NCBI GenBank assembly: GCA_964036045.1
Contig: OZ038385.1
Coordinates: 56,967,919-57,031,918 of the forward strand
Length of the DNA: 64,000 bases
From: Eutreptiella sp. 'Long Island Sound 2002'
Taxonomy: Eukaryota > Euglenozoa > Euglenophyceae > Eutreptiales > Eutreptiaceae
Direction of reading: 5' to 3'
This document shows positions 1 to 8,895 of the stretch, piece by piece. How positions within the stretch are numbered: the stretch's first letter is position 1; each line of letters opens with the position of its first letter. Both the position numbers and the translations under genes were made by a program. The notes beneath the pieces are model-generated. The model was not told the DNA's origin. It searched no databases and saw nothing but the letters and a program-made list of their open reading frames with translations.

Positions 1-1298
1 TGTACCACCCAGTGTCACTGCGGATGCGTACATCTTCATCAGAGTGCACCTGCTTAGGTGCTCCATAGGGTTCGAACCATTGTTCGACCAACATTTTCAC
101 AGTCTGCTCACCTGTGATTTTCTTATTGCAAGGGAACACACGGGTGAAGCGAGATAGACCACAGGTGACCACTAGGCAACTATCATAGCCGCCAAAGCGT
201 GGTAGGCCGTGGATGAAATCCACGTAGAGAAGAGAGTTAGCACAATAGGGTATGGGTAAGCTGGAGATCAGGCCCCTATCCCTACTGTCGGCCTGGTTGC
301 TGGCAAGACAGCCACAAGCATCCACAATGGTCTGCATACGCGACCTCAGTTCAGTCAGGGTTAGACTAGAGTAGAAACACTCACGGAAGAAGTCCACTGA
401 GCGATTAGCGCCAGTGTGACCAGAACTGAGATGGGACCACTGTAGGCACCCATCCAGTCGTGCCTCAGGCACCACAATTCGGTCCTCGTAGAAGAGGTAC
501 TGATTGTTTTTATACCACTGGTGCCCGTCAATGACACGGGGTTCGAGACCAGTGCTGAGGGTTTGGAGAATTTCTTCATACTCTGACTGATAGTCGGTTA
601 GACTCCAACCCTCCAGGTCAAGCTGGACATCCATACGCTGGAAAGCCTCTTTGGCGAGCGCCTCAGAGCTCTCACCAATAAGCGCATCGAAGTTGTTGCG
701 CGATATATAGTCAGACAGTTCATTCTTAATCCCGGGGATATGATGCACTGTCAGCCTGAACTGGCTCAGGTAAGTCCACCACCGTTTTAGCTTTGCTTTT
801 TCTGGTGGTGGGCCCTTCTGAAAAGACTTCACAGGCTCCTGGTCACACAGCCCGACAATAGGGTTAGATCCCAGGAGTCGGGATTGTGACGATAGCACCA
901 ACATACCGGCCAGGAGTTCCTGGTCATCGGTGCTGTAGTTGGAACGCGCTTGGTTCCATTTCCAATTCCAGTGTCCTAGTGGTACCAGTCGCCACTCACT
1001 GGTAGGATAGTCATGTTTCAACGAACCATCACGGTTCAGTCCAGTAGTACGATAATGGCAGTGGGTTAGTTCAGCGGGGTTAAGCTCCTGCCATTGGTAG
1101 ATCGTACCACCCCCCCCTACATCACTGGCATCAGTGATCAGGACTATCTCACCCTCAGGGCGGGGCACTCCCAGGCAGTTGGAGGAGGCAATCTTCTTCT
1201 TCAACTCCTGGAAACACTCTTCCTCTCTGGAGGTCCACCTCCAGGCAGTAGTTTTCTTGATCAGGTCAGTGAGGGGTGCAGGGGAGTAAGTAAAATTG
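1..1298 (-). CDS. E1 pol, C-terminal part: RNase H and integrase (partial)
   Basis: This is an open minus-strand frame of about 430 codons with no stop before the window edge. It follows the RT frame after a one-base shift near 1299. RNase H shows the first catalytic Asp in TDASDVGGGG (near 1130), the Glu in DDQELLAGML, the next Asp in GLCDQE, and the final Asp in NELSDYISR, as in gypsy elements. Integrase follows. It has an N-terminal His pair (HLSSGH) and a CGC motif where CxxC is usual. It also has the DDE-core Asp in YVDFIHG (codon 218-220) and a second Asp in HSDEDV (codon 38-40). The catalytic Glu would lie beyond position 1. The enzyme inserts the cDNA into the genome. The shortened zinc motif is odd and may reduce activity. 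Confidence 0.85.
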
Positions 1299-3827
1299 TT
1301 AAAGTTGACGCCGATAGAAATTACAGACGCCCACAAAACTCCTCACATCGTGTAGACCCTTCTTAGGGTCATCGCGAATCTGCATGTCCTGTAGGGGCTG
1401 CATCTTAGACGCGGCGGGTTTCCACCAGCCATACCCCACGTCGAAACCCAAATACTCCATCTCCTCTTTCATAAACTCACATTTTTCGAGTTTGATTCGG
1501 AGATGGTTTTCTTGACAGACAATGAAAAATTCACGGAGGAGAAGGACGTGGTCCTCTTTGGTATTAGTACCCAAACTCACGTCGTCGATGTGAGCCTCCA
1601 TTTCTGCACCCCGAGAAATCAACTCTTGTACTAGAGGCCTGCGCCTCAGTATGTACAAAATTTTGTTCATAAGCTCCTGGAAGAGCGCTGGGGCATTAGC
1701 CACCCCAAAAGGCATAACCTTCCACTTGAAGACACGACCCTTAGGGGTTATAAAGGCCAACAGCTCCTGAGCTGCGGCGGTTAGGTCCACCTGCCAGAAA
1801 CCAGAGCGTTTGTCCGTTTCGGTCTTATACCTGCATTTGGCAATACGCTCCAGGGTGTTTTCCATGTTAGGAATACTCCCTGAGTGGTTCTGGGTTTTCT
1901 TGTTGACCTCACCATAGTCTACAACAAGACGTAGGGCAGTCGACCCGGGTTTGGCAACAAGGAAACAGGGACTGCAGTGATGGGGATAGTCCCCGTGTTT
2001 ATACTCTTCAACGAGGCCAGCATCAATGCATTCTTGGATCTGGCGCTCGATTTCTTCAACCTGTTCCTGTGGAGCGGGATAGGGACGACGCCTCACTCGC
2101 GTCTTTTCAAATTCTGGTTTCAATTTCAGGTCCATCTGGACCAGTTTTTTACAAGAAAGGGGAGGCGGCAAGGCGCCGAACACCTCCTCATAGGTTATCA
2201 GCAGTTTCTTCAGGCGGCAGTCAAGGTTAAGACTCTCGAGTTTCTGAAGGAAATCCTCCTCAGCATGGAGGTTGCTTTTTCCATGTTCTTTCTTTTTCTG
2301 CCGATCAGCAGTTTCGGCAGGCACAGTACCATCGTCCCACTCAGGGGGACATTGCTGCCCATAGTGTAGAGAATACACTAGAGGTATCTCAGGATCAGGC
2401 AGCGTATAGGACTCATCGTCCTCCTCAGACCAGATGGAGGATTTCCAGGTCTGTCTGAGGTATTGCAGCCGCTCTTGGCGCTCAATACCTTCGGCCTTCA
2501 GGTACAACAGCCGCCGGAGTTCTTGAGTGTCATGCTCAGACAATGGCATGTTATTAGCAGCAGGCCGCGCCAGAGCATCAGCACTCCGGGCCACGGGTTC
2601 ACCTGTGTGCACAGGCTGCATGTGTAGCACTGGCTTCCCAACAGGGGAAGCGGGTTCAGAGGTTGACTCTAGATCTACCTCCTCTAGCAACAGCTGGGCT
2701 AGGAAAGCACTATGTTTTAGGTCAACACAACTGGGATCAACAGAGGGAATAGTGCTGGCGATCTCAGACAGTTGGTCGTCAGCATCCTCTTTTACAGCTG
2801 CAGGTTCCAGATAGTCATCGGGAGACTCACACCCTGTAAGTGTGGCAGATAGGTGCTCAGGAGATCGATTTTTGAGATCATAAAGGGTCAGGCCACGATT
2901 TTCGGCCATGACCTCTTTCAGTAGCACCTGGTCTAGGTCACACAGGGGTACAGGATTGAGAGATCCATCGACGATGGACAGGAAACTGGCCCACTCAGGG
3001 GCCTGCATAGCTGCGTCTGAGTCCTCAGGCACATAGATGGGGCCGTCGGGGAGTTGCATTCTTCCCACGGTCATTGGATCTAGCATACCGCGCCAGTAAG
3101 CATGTTCACCAGAGCAACCCCAGTCAGGGGTGCACATGACAACCCTTCCTCCCTCATAAGCGATTTTGGTTAGAACCTTCGCGAGCAGGGAGAAGGGAGG
3201 GTTAGCATACGCTAGGCCCATTGCTTTCCAGAAGAAACGGAAAGCATTGTTCAGTTGTTTCGAGCAGTACAACTGCATGATGTGCTGTTGTTGGCTCGCA
3301 AACAATTCCACCTGGATCTCATCCAGGTTTACCTGAAGGGCCGCCAGTCCATTTTCAAGAACGTGACGGGCCAATTGGTAGTTTTCAGTACGATAGTTCG
3401 TCTTGGCTGCGTAGCGCAGCCCAGACTCTTTTCGTCCTGACAGCTCCAAAGGTACGGAGAATAGCCCACTGCCAAAGTCGCAGTGCAAAGAATAGGGACG
3501 CTGTAGGGACAGCATTTTTACCTGGGGGTTTCTTCGTAGAAAGTCGGTGCCAATGACGATGTCAAAGGCGTCAGTGTCCAACACTCTGCAATGTTGGGTC
3601 ACGGTTTCGTCGCCCAGACATATAGTCACATCGACCCCCCCCAAGGAATGGATGGTACGCCCATCCCCTACTCTTATGGCCACGGTCTTAGTTTTCTTGA
3701 AAGTCTTAAGCAGGCGCCGGGCCACTATGGAAAGTGTTGCACCGGTATCAAGCACCGCTTGAAAAACCTGATCCCCGATTTTCACGAGGATCCAGAAAAC
3801 CAAGTCCTCCTCTTCGGAGCCGCCCCC
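1299..3827 (-). CDS. E1 pol: aspartic protease, DIRS-like module, reverse transcriptase
   Basis: The frame opens directly after the TAG at 3828-3830 and runs 842 codons to a TAA at 1299-1301. The protease carries LDTGAT (near 3750) and the conserved DIVIGTDFL segment. Next is a stretch with ELFAS, YANPPF, a W-rich region and LPDGPIYVP. It resembles the module that follows RNase H in DIRS elements. The RT then shows HCSPCFLVAKPGS, VVDYGEVN, DKRSGFWQVDL (motif A) and MPFGVANAPALFQELM (motif B). Its catalytic box reads AHIDDV (codons 1581-1592), with His where Tyr is normal. It ends with SFVGVCNFYRR, typical of the start of the gypsy RNase H connection. The TAA looks like the result of an extra T, because the next frame continues in register with E2. 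Confidence 0.9.
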   Translation of the reverse strand, partial: GGGSEEEDLVFWILVKIGDQVFQAVLDTGATLSIVARRLLKTFKKTKTVAIRVGDGRTIHSLGGVDVTICLGDETVTQHCRVLDTDAFDIVIGTDFLRRNPQVKMLSLQRPYSLHCDFGSGLFSVPLELSGRKESGLRYAAKTNYRTENYQLARHVLENGLAALQVNLDEIQVELFASQQQHIMQLYCSKQLNNAFRFFWKAMGLAYANPPFSLLAKVLTKIAYEGGRVVMCTPDWGCSGEHAYWRGMLDPMTVGRMQLPDGPIYVPEDSDAAMQAPEWASFLSIVDGSLNPVPLCDLDQVLLKEVMAENRGLTLYDLKNRSPEHLSATLTGCESPDDYLEPAAVKEDADDQLSEIASTIPSVDPSCVDLKHSAFLAQLLLEEVDLESTSEPASPVGKPVLHMQPVHTGEPVARSADALARPAANNMPLSEHDTQELRRLLYLKAEGIERQERLQYLRQTWKSSIWSEEDDESYTLPDPEIPLVYSLHYGQQCPPEWDDGTVPAETADRQKKKEHGKSNLHAEEDFLQKLESLNLDCRLKKLLITYEEVFGALPPPLSCKKLVQMDLKLKPEFEKTRVRRRPYPAPQEQVEEIERQIQECIDAGLVEEYKHGDYPHHCSPCFLVAKPGSTALRLVVDYGEVNKKTQNHSGSIPNMENTLERIAKCRYKTETDKRSGFWQVDLTAAAQELLAFITPKGRVFKWKVMPFGVANAPALFQELMNKILYILRRRPLVQELISRGAEMEAHIDDVSLGTNTKEDHVLLLREFFIVCQENHLRIKLEKCEFMKEEMEYLGFDVGYGWWKPAASKMQPLQDMQIRDDPKKGLHDVRSFVGVCNFYRRQL

Positions 3828-3830
3828 CTA
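3828..3830 (-). other. In-frame TAG between E1 gag and pol (candidate readthrough codon)
   Basis: TAG followed by GGG GGC GGC separates the gag C-terminus from the protease in the same frame. E2 has the same arrangement (TAG AGG GGT at 10129-10131). In gammaretroviruses a UAG followed by a purine-rich spacer and a downstream RNA structure is read through as Gln at low frequency. I did not establish a pseudoknot here. Confidence 0.55.
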
Positions 3831-6037
3831 TTCCTCATCAGGGAACTTCACATCCACCCCTGCAGCCATGAGGGACTTGGCCATCCAGGCCAAGCGCCTC
3901 TTCTTGGAATTATTCCCCTCAGGGGTAGCGTTATCCCCTTCGGGGGCGTTTCTTGGGGTCACCTGCGGCAGGAGCGGGTGTAGCAGCAGGAGTGGGTGTA
4001 GCAACGGGCGCTGATGAGCGCCTCTGGGGGTTAGGGGGTCCAGTTTTGCCACCCCCCTTGCCACCTCCTTTACCACCTTTATCCCCGTTCGGGGTATTTC
4101 TGGCGGGCGTCTGGGTCTTCTGGCGTTCCGCCTCCTGACGCTTGAGTTTGTCACTCTCGCGTTTCTTGATGTGGCATTCGTCCTCGTAATGACGACGTTT
4201 TGCCACAGTAACCACAGGTGATGGTACACCTGAAATGGTCCTGATGGGTCACAGTTTTCCCATCTTTGGTATGCTGCTGACGTTTCATCTGCAGCATACA
4301 GCCACTGCGGAGATCGCAGTCAGAGGCATGACAAGGTCCCCCCTTGTCATTGACAGGTCTGCAGTAGAACAGGGGGGGTGTACCTGCATCAGGTTTAACC
4401 TCATTCATGGCACGTAGGTTACCCCTCCCTTTACCACCTCCCTGGTTGGTGTTGGTGGGATTTTTATGCCCTTTCCCTTCGCCACGTTCGGGGGTAGGGG
4501 TACCACCTCGTCCCAAATGCTTCTTGAGGAATTTCTCCATGTGGGAGTCATTCTCTCTCTCAAGAGCTAGCTCAATCAAGAGATCCACCAGTTCATTGTA
4601 CGAGTGGGTCCTGCTCTTCCTCTCAGAGGTGGAGCGGCAATCATCCCACGTACGTTGGGGGATCTTACTCATGAGCCACAGGTGGGGCTCAGTGACTCTG
4701 TAGGAGCCCACGTTCATCCTCGAAAACAAGTACTCCAAGTCGCACACATATTCAGAAATTCGCGCAGCGGATGGAAACTCAGGGAGCATAGGTAGCTCCT
4801 CGATCTGTGTGCGTACGCTGAGGTTAGTCTCATAGACTGGGAATGTTTTCTCCAACCTCAGGAGTACCTCTGCCCAGGTGGAACAGGTTTTCACAATCTG
4901 TTTCGTCTGTTTTTGCAAAAATTTCTTTTTGCATGAGCGTTTTAGCAGTGAACATTTGGTGGCCACATCCACATGGGATTGGCCAGTCAACAAAAGGAAC
5001 TCTGCAAATTCTTCTGCCCATTCGGCCAGATTTTTGGGGTCGAACTCCGGCAGTTCCAGCTGGATGTTCGCCTGGGCAATTGGTCTGCCCGTCTTCCCAC
5101 CCCCCGGAGTTAGGCCTGAAGGCGACACGCCGGCAAGAGGTGCCAGAGCTGACAGCCCTCTTCTCTCAATCTCTGTGACAGGCACGTCCTGTAGATCAGC
5201 CATAGGCACTGTCCTGGCACGGGGGTGAAAGGGGCTGGGGCAGGTGACCTTAGGCAACAGCCTTGAGACCCTTGATCTCTTGAGATCTTCGGCCAGGGTA
5301 CTCAGTCCTGGAGAGAGAGAGGGCAACTCTGGCTTGGGTAAGGGTTCTGCAATACCCAGTTTAGCCTTAATGGCCTCCGATAGGGCCGTCACATCTGGAT
5401 CTTCTGATCCAGACAGGAGTTTGGCCAACAGCTCGGCCGTATGATCCAGGGCACCGTAGGTTGGCCTTGGATGATGTTGTTCTTCGACTCGAGTCGGGCC
5501 CACTTCGGGAGCCCTTGGGGTTGGACAACATGGTCTTGGATACTCAGGTCTTGGTCGTCTTGGCAGGGATGCAGTCTCGGCTCTGTCGGACGGCGGACCA
5601 GAGTGCGCGTAGGACCCTAGGTCTGTACCTGGTCTGGATCCATGTACAGCCAATGGCTCCTCTCCATCTTCCCCACGAATGGATTTGTAGTACTCCTCAT
5701 GTAGGATGTACTCATCCATCTTCTTCCTCAGTTCCTCATACTCCTCAGGGCCTTCAATCGCTGTTGAGGATGAAGCCGGACAGTTGGATCTGGATACTGA
5801 GGCAGCTACACGTCTGTGGAGGTGACTGAAGCTGTCTCCACCGTGTGCTGCTAAGGCCTCGGTGGTAAGGCCTTTATTTTCTTCCGCCCTTCTGCGTTCT
5901 GGATCTCCTTGGGACCCAGATGCGCCACTGAGATGTTGTGGAGCTCGGTAAGGTGGTTCACTCATTGGGTGAGCCATGCTGCCCATTTGCACTTGGACAG
6001 TTCTGATGGGCCAGGTCCTGACGCTTGGCGTGGACAT
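3828..6037 (-). CDS. E1 gag polyprotein
   Basis: The ATG at 6037 lies 71 nt after the primer binding site. The first open frame gives 628 aa (to 4151). A Pro/Arg/Glu-rich N-terminal third precedes a capsid-like region (about aa 325-500) with FAEFLLLTGQ and TWAEVLLRLEKTFPVYET, which aligns with E2 gag. A Gly/Lys-rich basic linker and a Cys/His cluster follow. The CCHC knuckle CGYCGK...H...C is intact only if one A of an AAAA run near 4190 is skipped. A second +1 shift between about 4130 and 3950 restores the SKKRRLAWMAKSL ending that matches E2. The frame ends in DEE-TAG at 3828-3830, in phase with pol. Whether the shifts are sequencing errors, decay or frameshifting cannot be told from one copy. 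Confidence 0.8.
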
Positions 6038-6108
6038 GATGAACTTGTTGTTGAGCTTTTGTGCTGCACTTCTTCTCAGGGTCGGTTCAAAAGGTCACAA
6101 GGGACTGT

Positions 6109-6119
6109 CTCTGCTACCG
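6109..6119 (-). other. E1 primer binding site (initiator tRNA-Met type)
   Basis: The minus strand reads CGGTAGCAGAG. Apart from the first base this is complementary to the 3' end (CUCUGCUACCA) of initiator tRNA-Met as known in animals. The E2 site (12340-12350) is a perfect TGGTAGCAGAG at the equivalent place. The position, just upstream of gag, fits. Confidence 0.7.
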
Positions 6120-6332
6120 GAAAGAAGTCCTTGATTTATGCCCTAGATATTTTGATGATGTCCTGCAGGTTTTGTAGTTGAAAACCCAAACCAAAGCAGC
6201 AAGTAGAGCAAGAACAGGATGTGGATCGAATCAATGATTGGTTTTGGAATCCAGTGTAACACAGAAGGGCTGTAGATAGACAAAGCAGGTTTCTACACAA
6301 AGATTCAATCACAAATGGATAATACAAAAGAT

Positions 6333-6340
6333 TTTATATG
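6333..6340 (-). promoter_or_regulatory. TATA-like box in the E1 LTR candidate
   Basis: The minus strand reads CATATAAAATC around these positions, inside the LTR candidate and upstream of gag. It is a plausible core promoter element for the retrotransposon transcript. Confidence 0.35.
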
Positions 6341-6510
6341 AAAATTGGTCTGACTGTTGCCTCAGAGATTGCATTAGGCACTTCATGTGCACTCTTTTGG
6401 GTGTAATGGTGCTGGTTAGGAATGTAGGGCACAGATGTCAGGACCACACAGAAAATGACTTGGCCAAGCAACTGAATTCAGAAACAGTTACAAAGTAGGC
6501 CCACAATAAG

Positions 6511-6827
6511 TGGTAGAAACAATTGAGTATAGGGGTCTTGGGGTGGGAGACCACTAGGCTTAACCTCCAAGGCCTAAAGCATGAGATGCCTGTTTTATTT
6601 CGGTATATCCTCCATGAAGGAAGGTACCTCCGCTCAGTTGAGTGGTAGGGGTGAACTTCATGGGGGGCTAGGGTCACAACCCTAGTTACTTTGAGAAAGT
6701 GTACTTTAGGCAACAAACGAGAGATAAAAACACTTAAGTTTGTCTTAGCTTCAACAAAAGGGTTTTAAGGGGGGCTTGGCCTGGATCAAGCCCTCCAAGA
6801 AAGACATGGCAGTGACTTTTTCTTACT
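6511..6827 (-). repeat. 315-bp shared block, copy A
   Basis: This stretch aligns over its whole length with 45736-46049, in the same orientation relative to the neighbouring pol. By eye identity is about 85% in the lower-coordinate half and higher over the last 60 bp (AAGAAAGACATGG, GTGACTTTTTCTTACT). The middle is more diverged. It has no open frame. It contains a hairpin, CTAGGGT-CAC-AACCCTAG near 6668-6685, that is preserved in copy B through a G-U pair on the minus strand. It starts exactly where E2 pol ends (PPPEQKK-stop). Confidence 0.8.
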
Positions 6828-7485
6828 TCTTTTGTTCGGGAGGCGGTGAGTCCATAAAGTACTTGACCGAATCCTGATCACAGAGCCAGGTGACTGGGTT
6901 GTTACCAATGATCCTCTGTTGACTGGCGAGGACCAGTACTCCTCCCAGCAGTTCGTGCTCGTACGTGTGGTACTTGGAGCGCGCTCCGTTCCACTTCCAA
7001 TTCCAATGTCCAAGTGGAACAAGTCGCCATTTGTCTTCGTTGTACGAGTGCTTCAGACTGCCGTCTCGGTTCACTCCTTGTGTTCTGAGCCTTTCATCGA
7101 TTTCGTGACACTGTTCAGGTCGGAGCGCTTGCCATTGAAAGAGAGTACCGCCTCCGCCCACGTTCGAATCGTCCAAGACGAAGACAATCTCTTCTTTCGG
7201 TCGCGGCACTCCGAGAGGTATTGCTTTGCAGATTTTCTCCTTCAGTTCCTCCAACTTGTTTTTCTCCTCGTCTGTCCATATCCATGGGGTGTTGTCTTTG
7301 GTGAGGTCGGTCAGTATAGCCGAGGACTCCGTGAAATTCCTCACCTGGCGCCTGTAGAAGTTGCAACCTCCAATAAATTGCCTTATCTTCTTGAATCCTT
7401 CAGCTTTCCCCTTGACTCCATCGATCGTAAAATCCATCAGTGGCTTCAGTTTGTCCTCACACGGTCCCCAGTGACCGTCTCCCAC
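6823..7485 (-). pseudogene. E2 pol: RT C-terminal end and RNase H (truncated)
   Basis: The open frame of 220 aa continues the RT after a TGA at 7486-7488. It begins with the RT connection (QFIGGCNFYRRQV). It then gives RNase H with LDDSNVGGGGTLFQWQ for the first Asp, YEHELLGGVLVLAS for the Glu, and WLCDQDSVKYF for the next Asp. The frame ends at SPPPEQKK-TAA, where E1 continues with the rest of RNase H. The last catalytic Asp and all of integrase are therefore absent. The stop lies inside the 315-bp shared block, so the truncation is an insertion junction and not a point mutation. Confidence 0.85.
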
Positions 7486-8133
7486 TCAGAATCCAAGGTA
7501 CTCCAGCTCAGTTTTGAGGAATTCGCATTTCTGCAGTTTGATACGGAGATTCTGCTCCACACACACGTCGAAAAACTCCGACAGCAACAGCAGGTGGTCC
7601 TCGATCGAGTTCGTGCCTAGCAGCACGTCGTCGATGTGAGCTTTGGCAACCGCTCCTCGTTCGAGCAACGCCTGAACTGCGGGTCGCTGCTTGAGGATGG
7701 TGAGCACCTGGTTCATCAACTCCTGGAACAGCGCGGGGGCGTTGGCGATACCAAAGGGCATGACCAGCCATCAGAACACCCTTCCGTTTGGTGTCTGAAG
7801 CGCCATCAACTCCTTGGCACGCTCCGTCAAATCGACTTGCCAAAACCCTGACCTCTTGTCCATCTTGGATTTGAACTTGCACGACGCGGCATTTTCGATG
7901 GTGTTTTCCATCACAGGGAGACTGCCGGCGTACAGTTTGATCATTTTGTTCAGCTTGCAATAGTCGACGACTAGCCTTTTTGCTGTCGATCCAGGTTTGG
8001 CCACCAAGAAACACGGCGAGCAGTGCTCAGGGATTTCCGTGTCCTTGTAGGCTTCGCACATCCCCACTTCCAGCAGCTCTAGGACTTGCCTCATGATCTC
8101 GTCCTGGTCCTCCTTAGAGCAGGGGTAACCTCA
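7486..8133 (-). pseudogene. E2 pol: reverse transcriptase core
   Basis: Two open pieces in one frame are separated by a TGA at 7771-7773. They carry HCSPCFLVAKPGS, VVDYCKLNK, DKRSGFWQVDL (motif A) and MPFGIANAPALFQELM (motif B). The catalytic box is AHIDDVLLG at 7627-7641, again with His at the usual Tyr. The TGA falls in RVF-stop-WLVMPFG, where E1 reads RVFKWKVMPFG. Another TGA at 7486 falls in YLGF-stop-VG. Apart from the stops the enzyme is complete, so inactivation is by nonsense changes. It sits between the linker upstream and RNase H downstream. Confidence 0.88.
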
Positions 8134-8895
8134 CGACGTAATCCGCTGGTCCTGGTACTCGGGCTTCAACTCTAAGTCCATTCTGACCAGTTTCTCACTT
8201 GACCCGGGAGGTGGTAAAGGTCCGAAGGCTTCTTTGTACCTTGCGAGGACTTCAGCGACTCGGGGATCGTGTTCTTGGATCTTGTTCTTAAAATCCTCAG
8301 AAGCCGCCAGATTGCTTTGCCCAAACTCCTGCTTGAGTGTAAGTACTTCTTTGATCTCGTCAGGATCCACTTGGTGGAATTGACAGAGGTCGAGACTTCC
8401 GTGACACTCGTCACAGCAGTGAGTATGTTCTTTCGCGCTCTGATCGCCGTATTCCTGCAGTAGTTCGAGCACTTCTCGCAGAGTTAGAGTACTCGCTTGG
8501 TGGCAGTGACACACGTGGGACATCTCCCACGGTCCTTGATACTCGCAGGTACAGGGTGACGGATCATCGTTCTTTTCAGGGATATAGACACTCGTACCCC
8601 ATTACATCTTAAGCTTCAGTTGCTTTTCTCGCCATTGCTCTCTCTTCTGATTTTCTTGTAGGTGTTCTACGCGATGAAAGAGTAGTTGTTTGAGATCCTC
8701 CTTCTCGTGCTCCCCGATGGGCCAACTGTCTTTCCTGGGCTTCGCCCACTGAGGATCCTTCTTCTCGGAGTGGGTTGTCTTGTCGGCCACCATAAACGCA
8801 AAGGCGAGTAAGCACTTGGCTTGGTCATCGAGTTGTCCTCGTTGCGGAGGTATGTCAGGTTCAGTTTCGAGTAGTAGTGCATCCACCAAATCGTC
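8131..8895 (-). pseudogene. E2 pol: linker before RT, Cys/His-rich
   Basis: Two open stretches (8602-8889 and 8131-8523) lie in the same frame as the rest of pol and are separated by a TAA at 8602 and a TGA at 8131. The second piece contains a cluster of His and Cys (VCHCHQ, THCCDECHG, LCQFH) that E1 lacks, possibly a metal-binding insertion. It also has the conserved pre-RT segment FGPLPPPGSSEKLVRMDLELKP, which aligns with E1 FGALPPPLSCKKLVQMDLKLKP. The function of the linker is unknown. The Cys/His cluster distinguishes the two families. Confidence 0.7.

Larger units (their letters stand above)
1..6827 (-). mobile_element. E1: Ty3/gypsy-like LTR retrotransposon, 3' end outside window
   Basis: On the minus strand the order is LTR candidate, primer binding site, gag, a TAG codon, protease, a DIRS-like module, reverse transcriptase, RNase H and the first part of integrase, which leaves the window at position 1. 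This is the Ty3/gypsy order (integrase after RNase H). The reading frame is open almost throughout. It is interrupted by what look like three single-base insertions: in the zinc knuckle near 4185-4195, between about 3950 and 4130, and just after the RT near 1299. It is the better preserved of the two related elements in the window and appears to be inserted into the RNase H gene of E2. The 3' LTR, and so the LTR-LTR identity that would date it, is not in the window. Confidence 0.9.
6119..6827 (-). repeat. Candidate 5' LTR of E1
   Basis: This noncoding 709-bp stretch lies between the E1 primer binding site and the point where E2's RNase H frame ends. It contains a TATAAAA-like box on the minus strand (6333-6340), about 215 nt upstream of the primer binding site, as expected for U3-R-U5. 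The left boundary abuts the primer binding site. The right boundary is inferred from the E2 break and from the edge of the block shared with 45736-46049. There is no clean TG...CA end and the partner LTR is outside the window, so the limits are provisional. Confidence 0.5.

Noticed and set aside
60-100. GGTTCGAACC resembling a tRNA T-arm
   Set aside because: It lies inside the open integrase frame and no cloverleaf can be formed around it.
6530-6560. 5S rRNA-like C-box (GGTGGGAGACC) in the shared block
   Set aside because: The similarity is limited to about a dozen bases. No A-box or intermediate element in register was found, so a 5S-derived SINE is unsupported.
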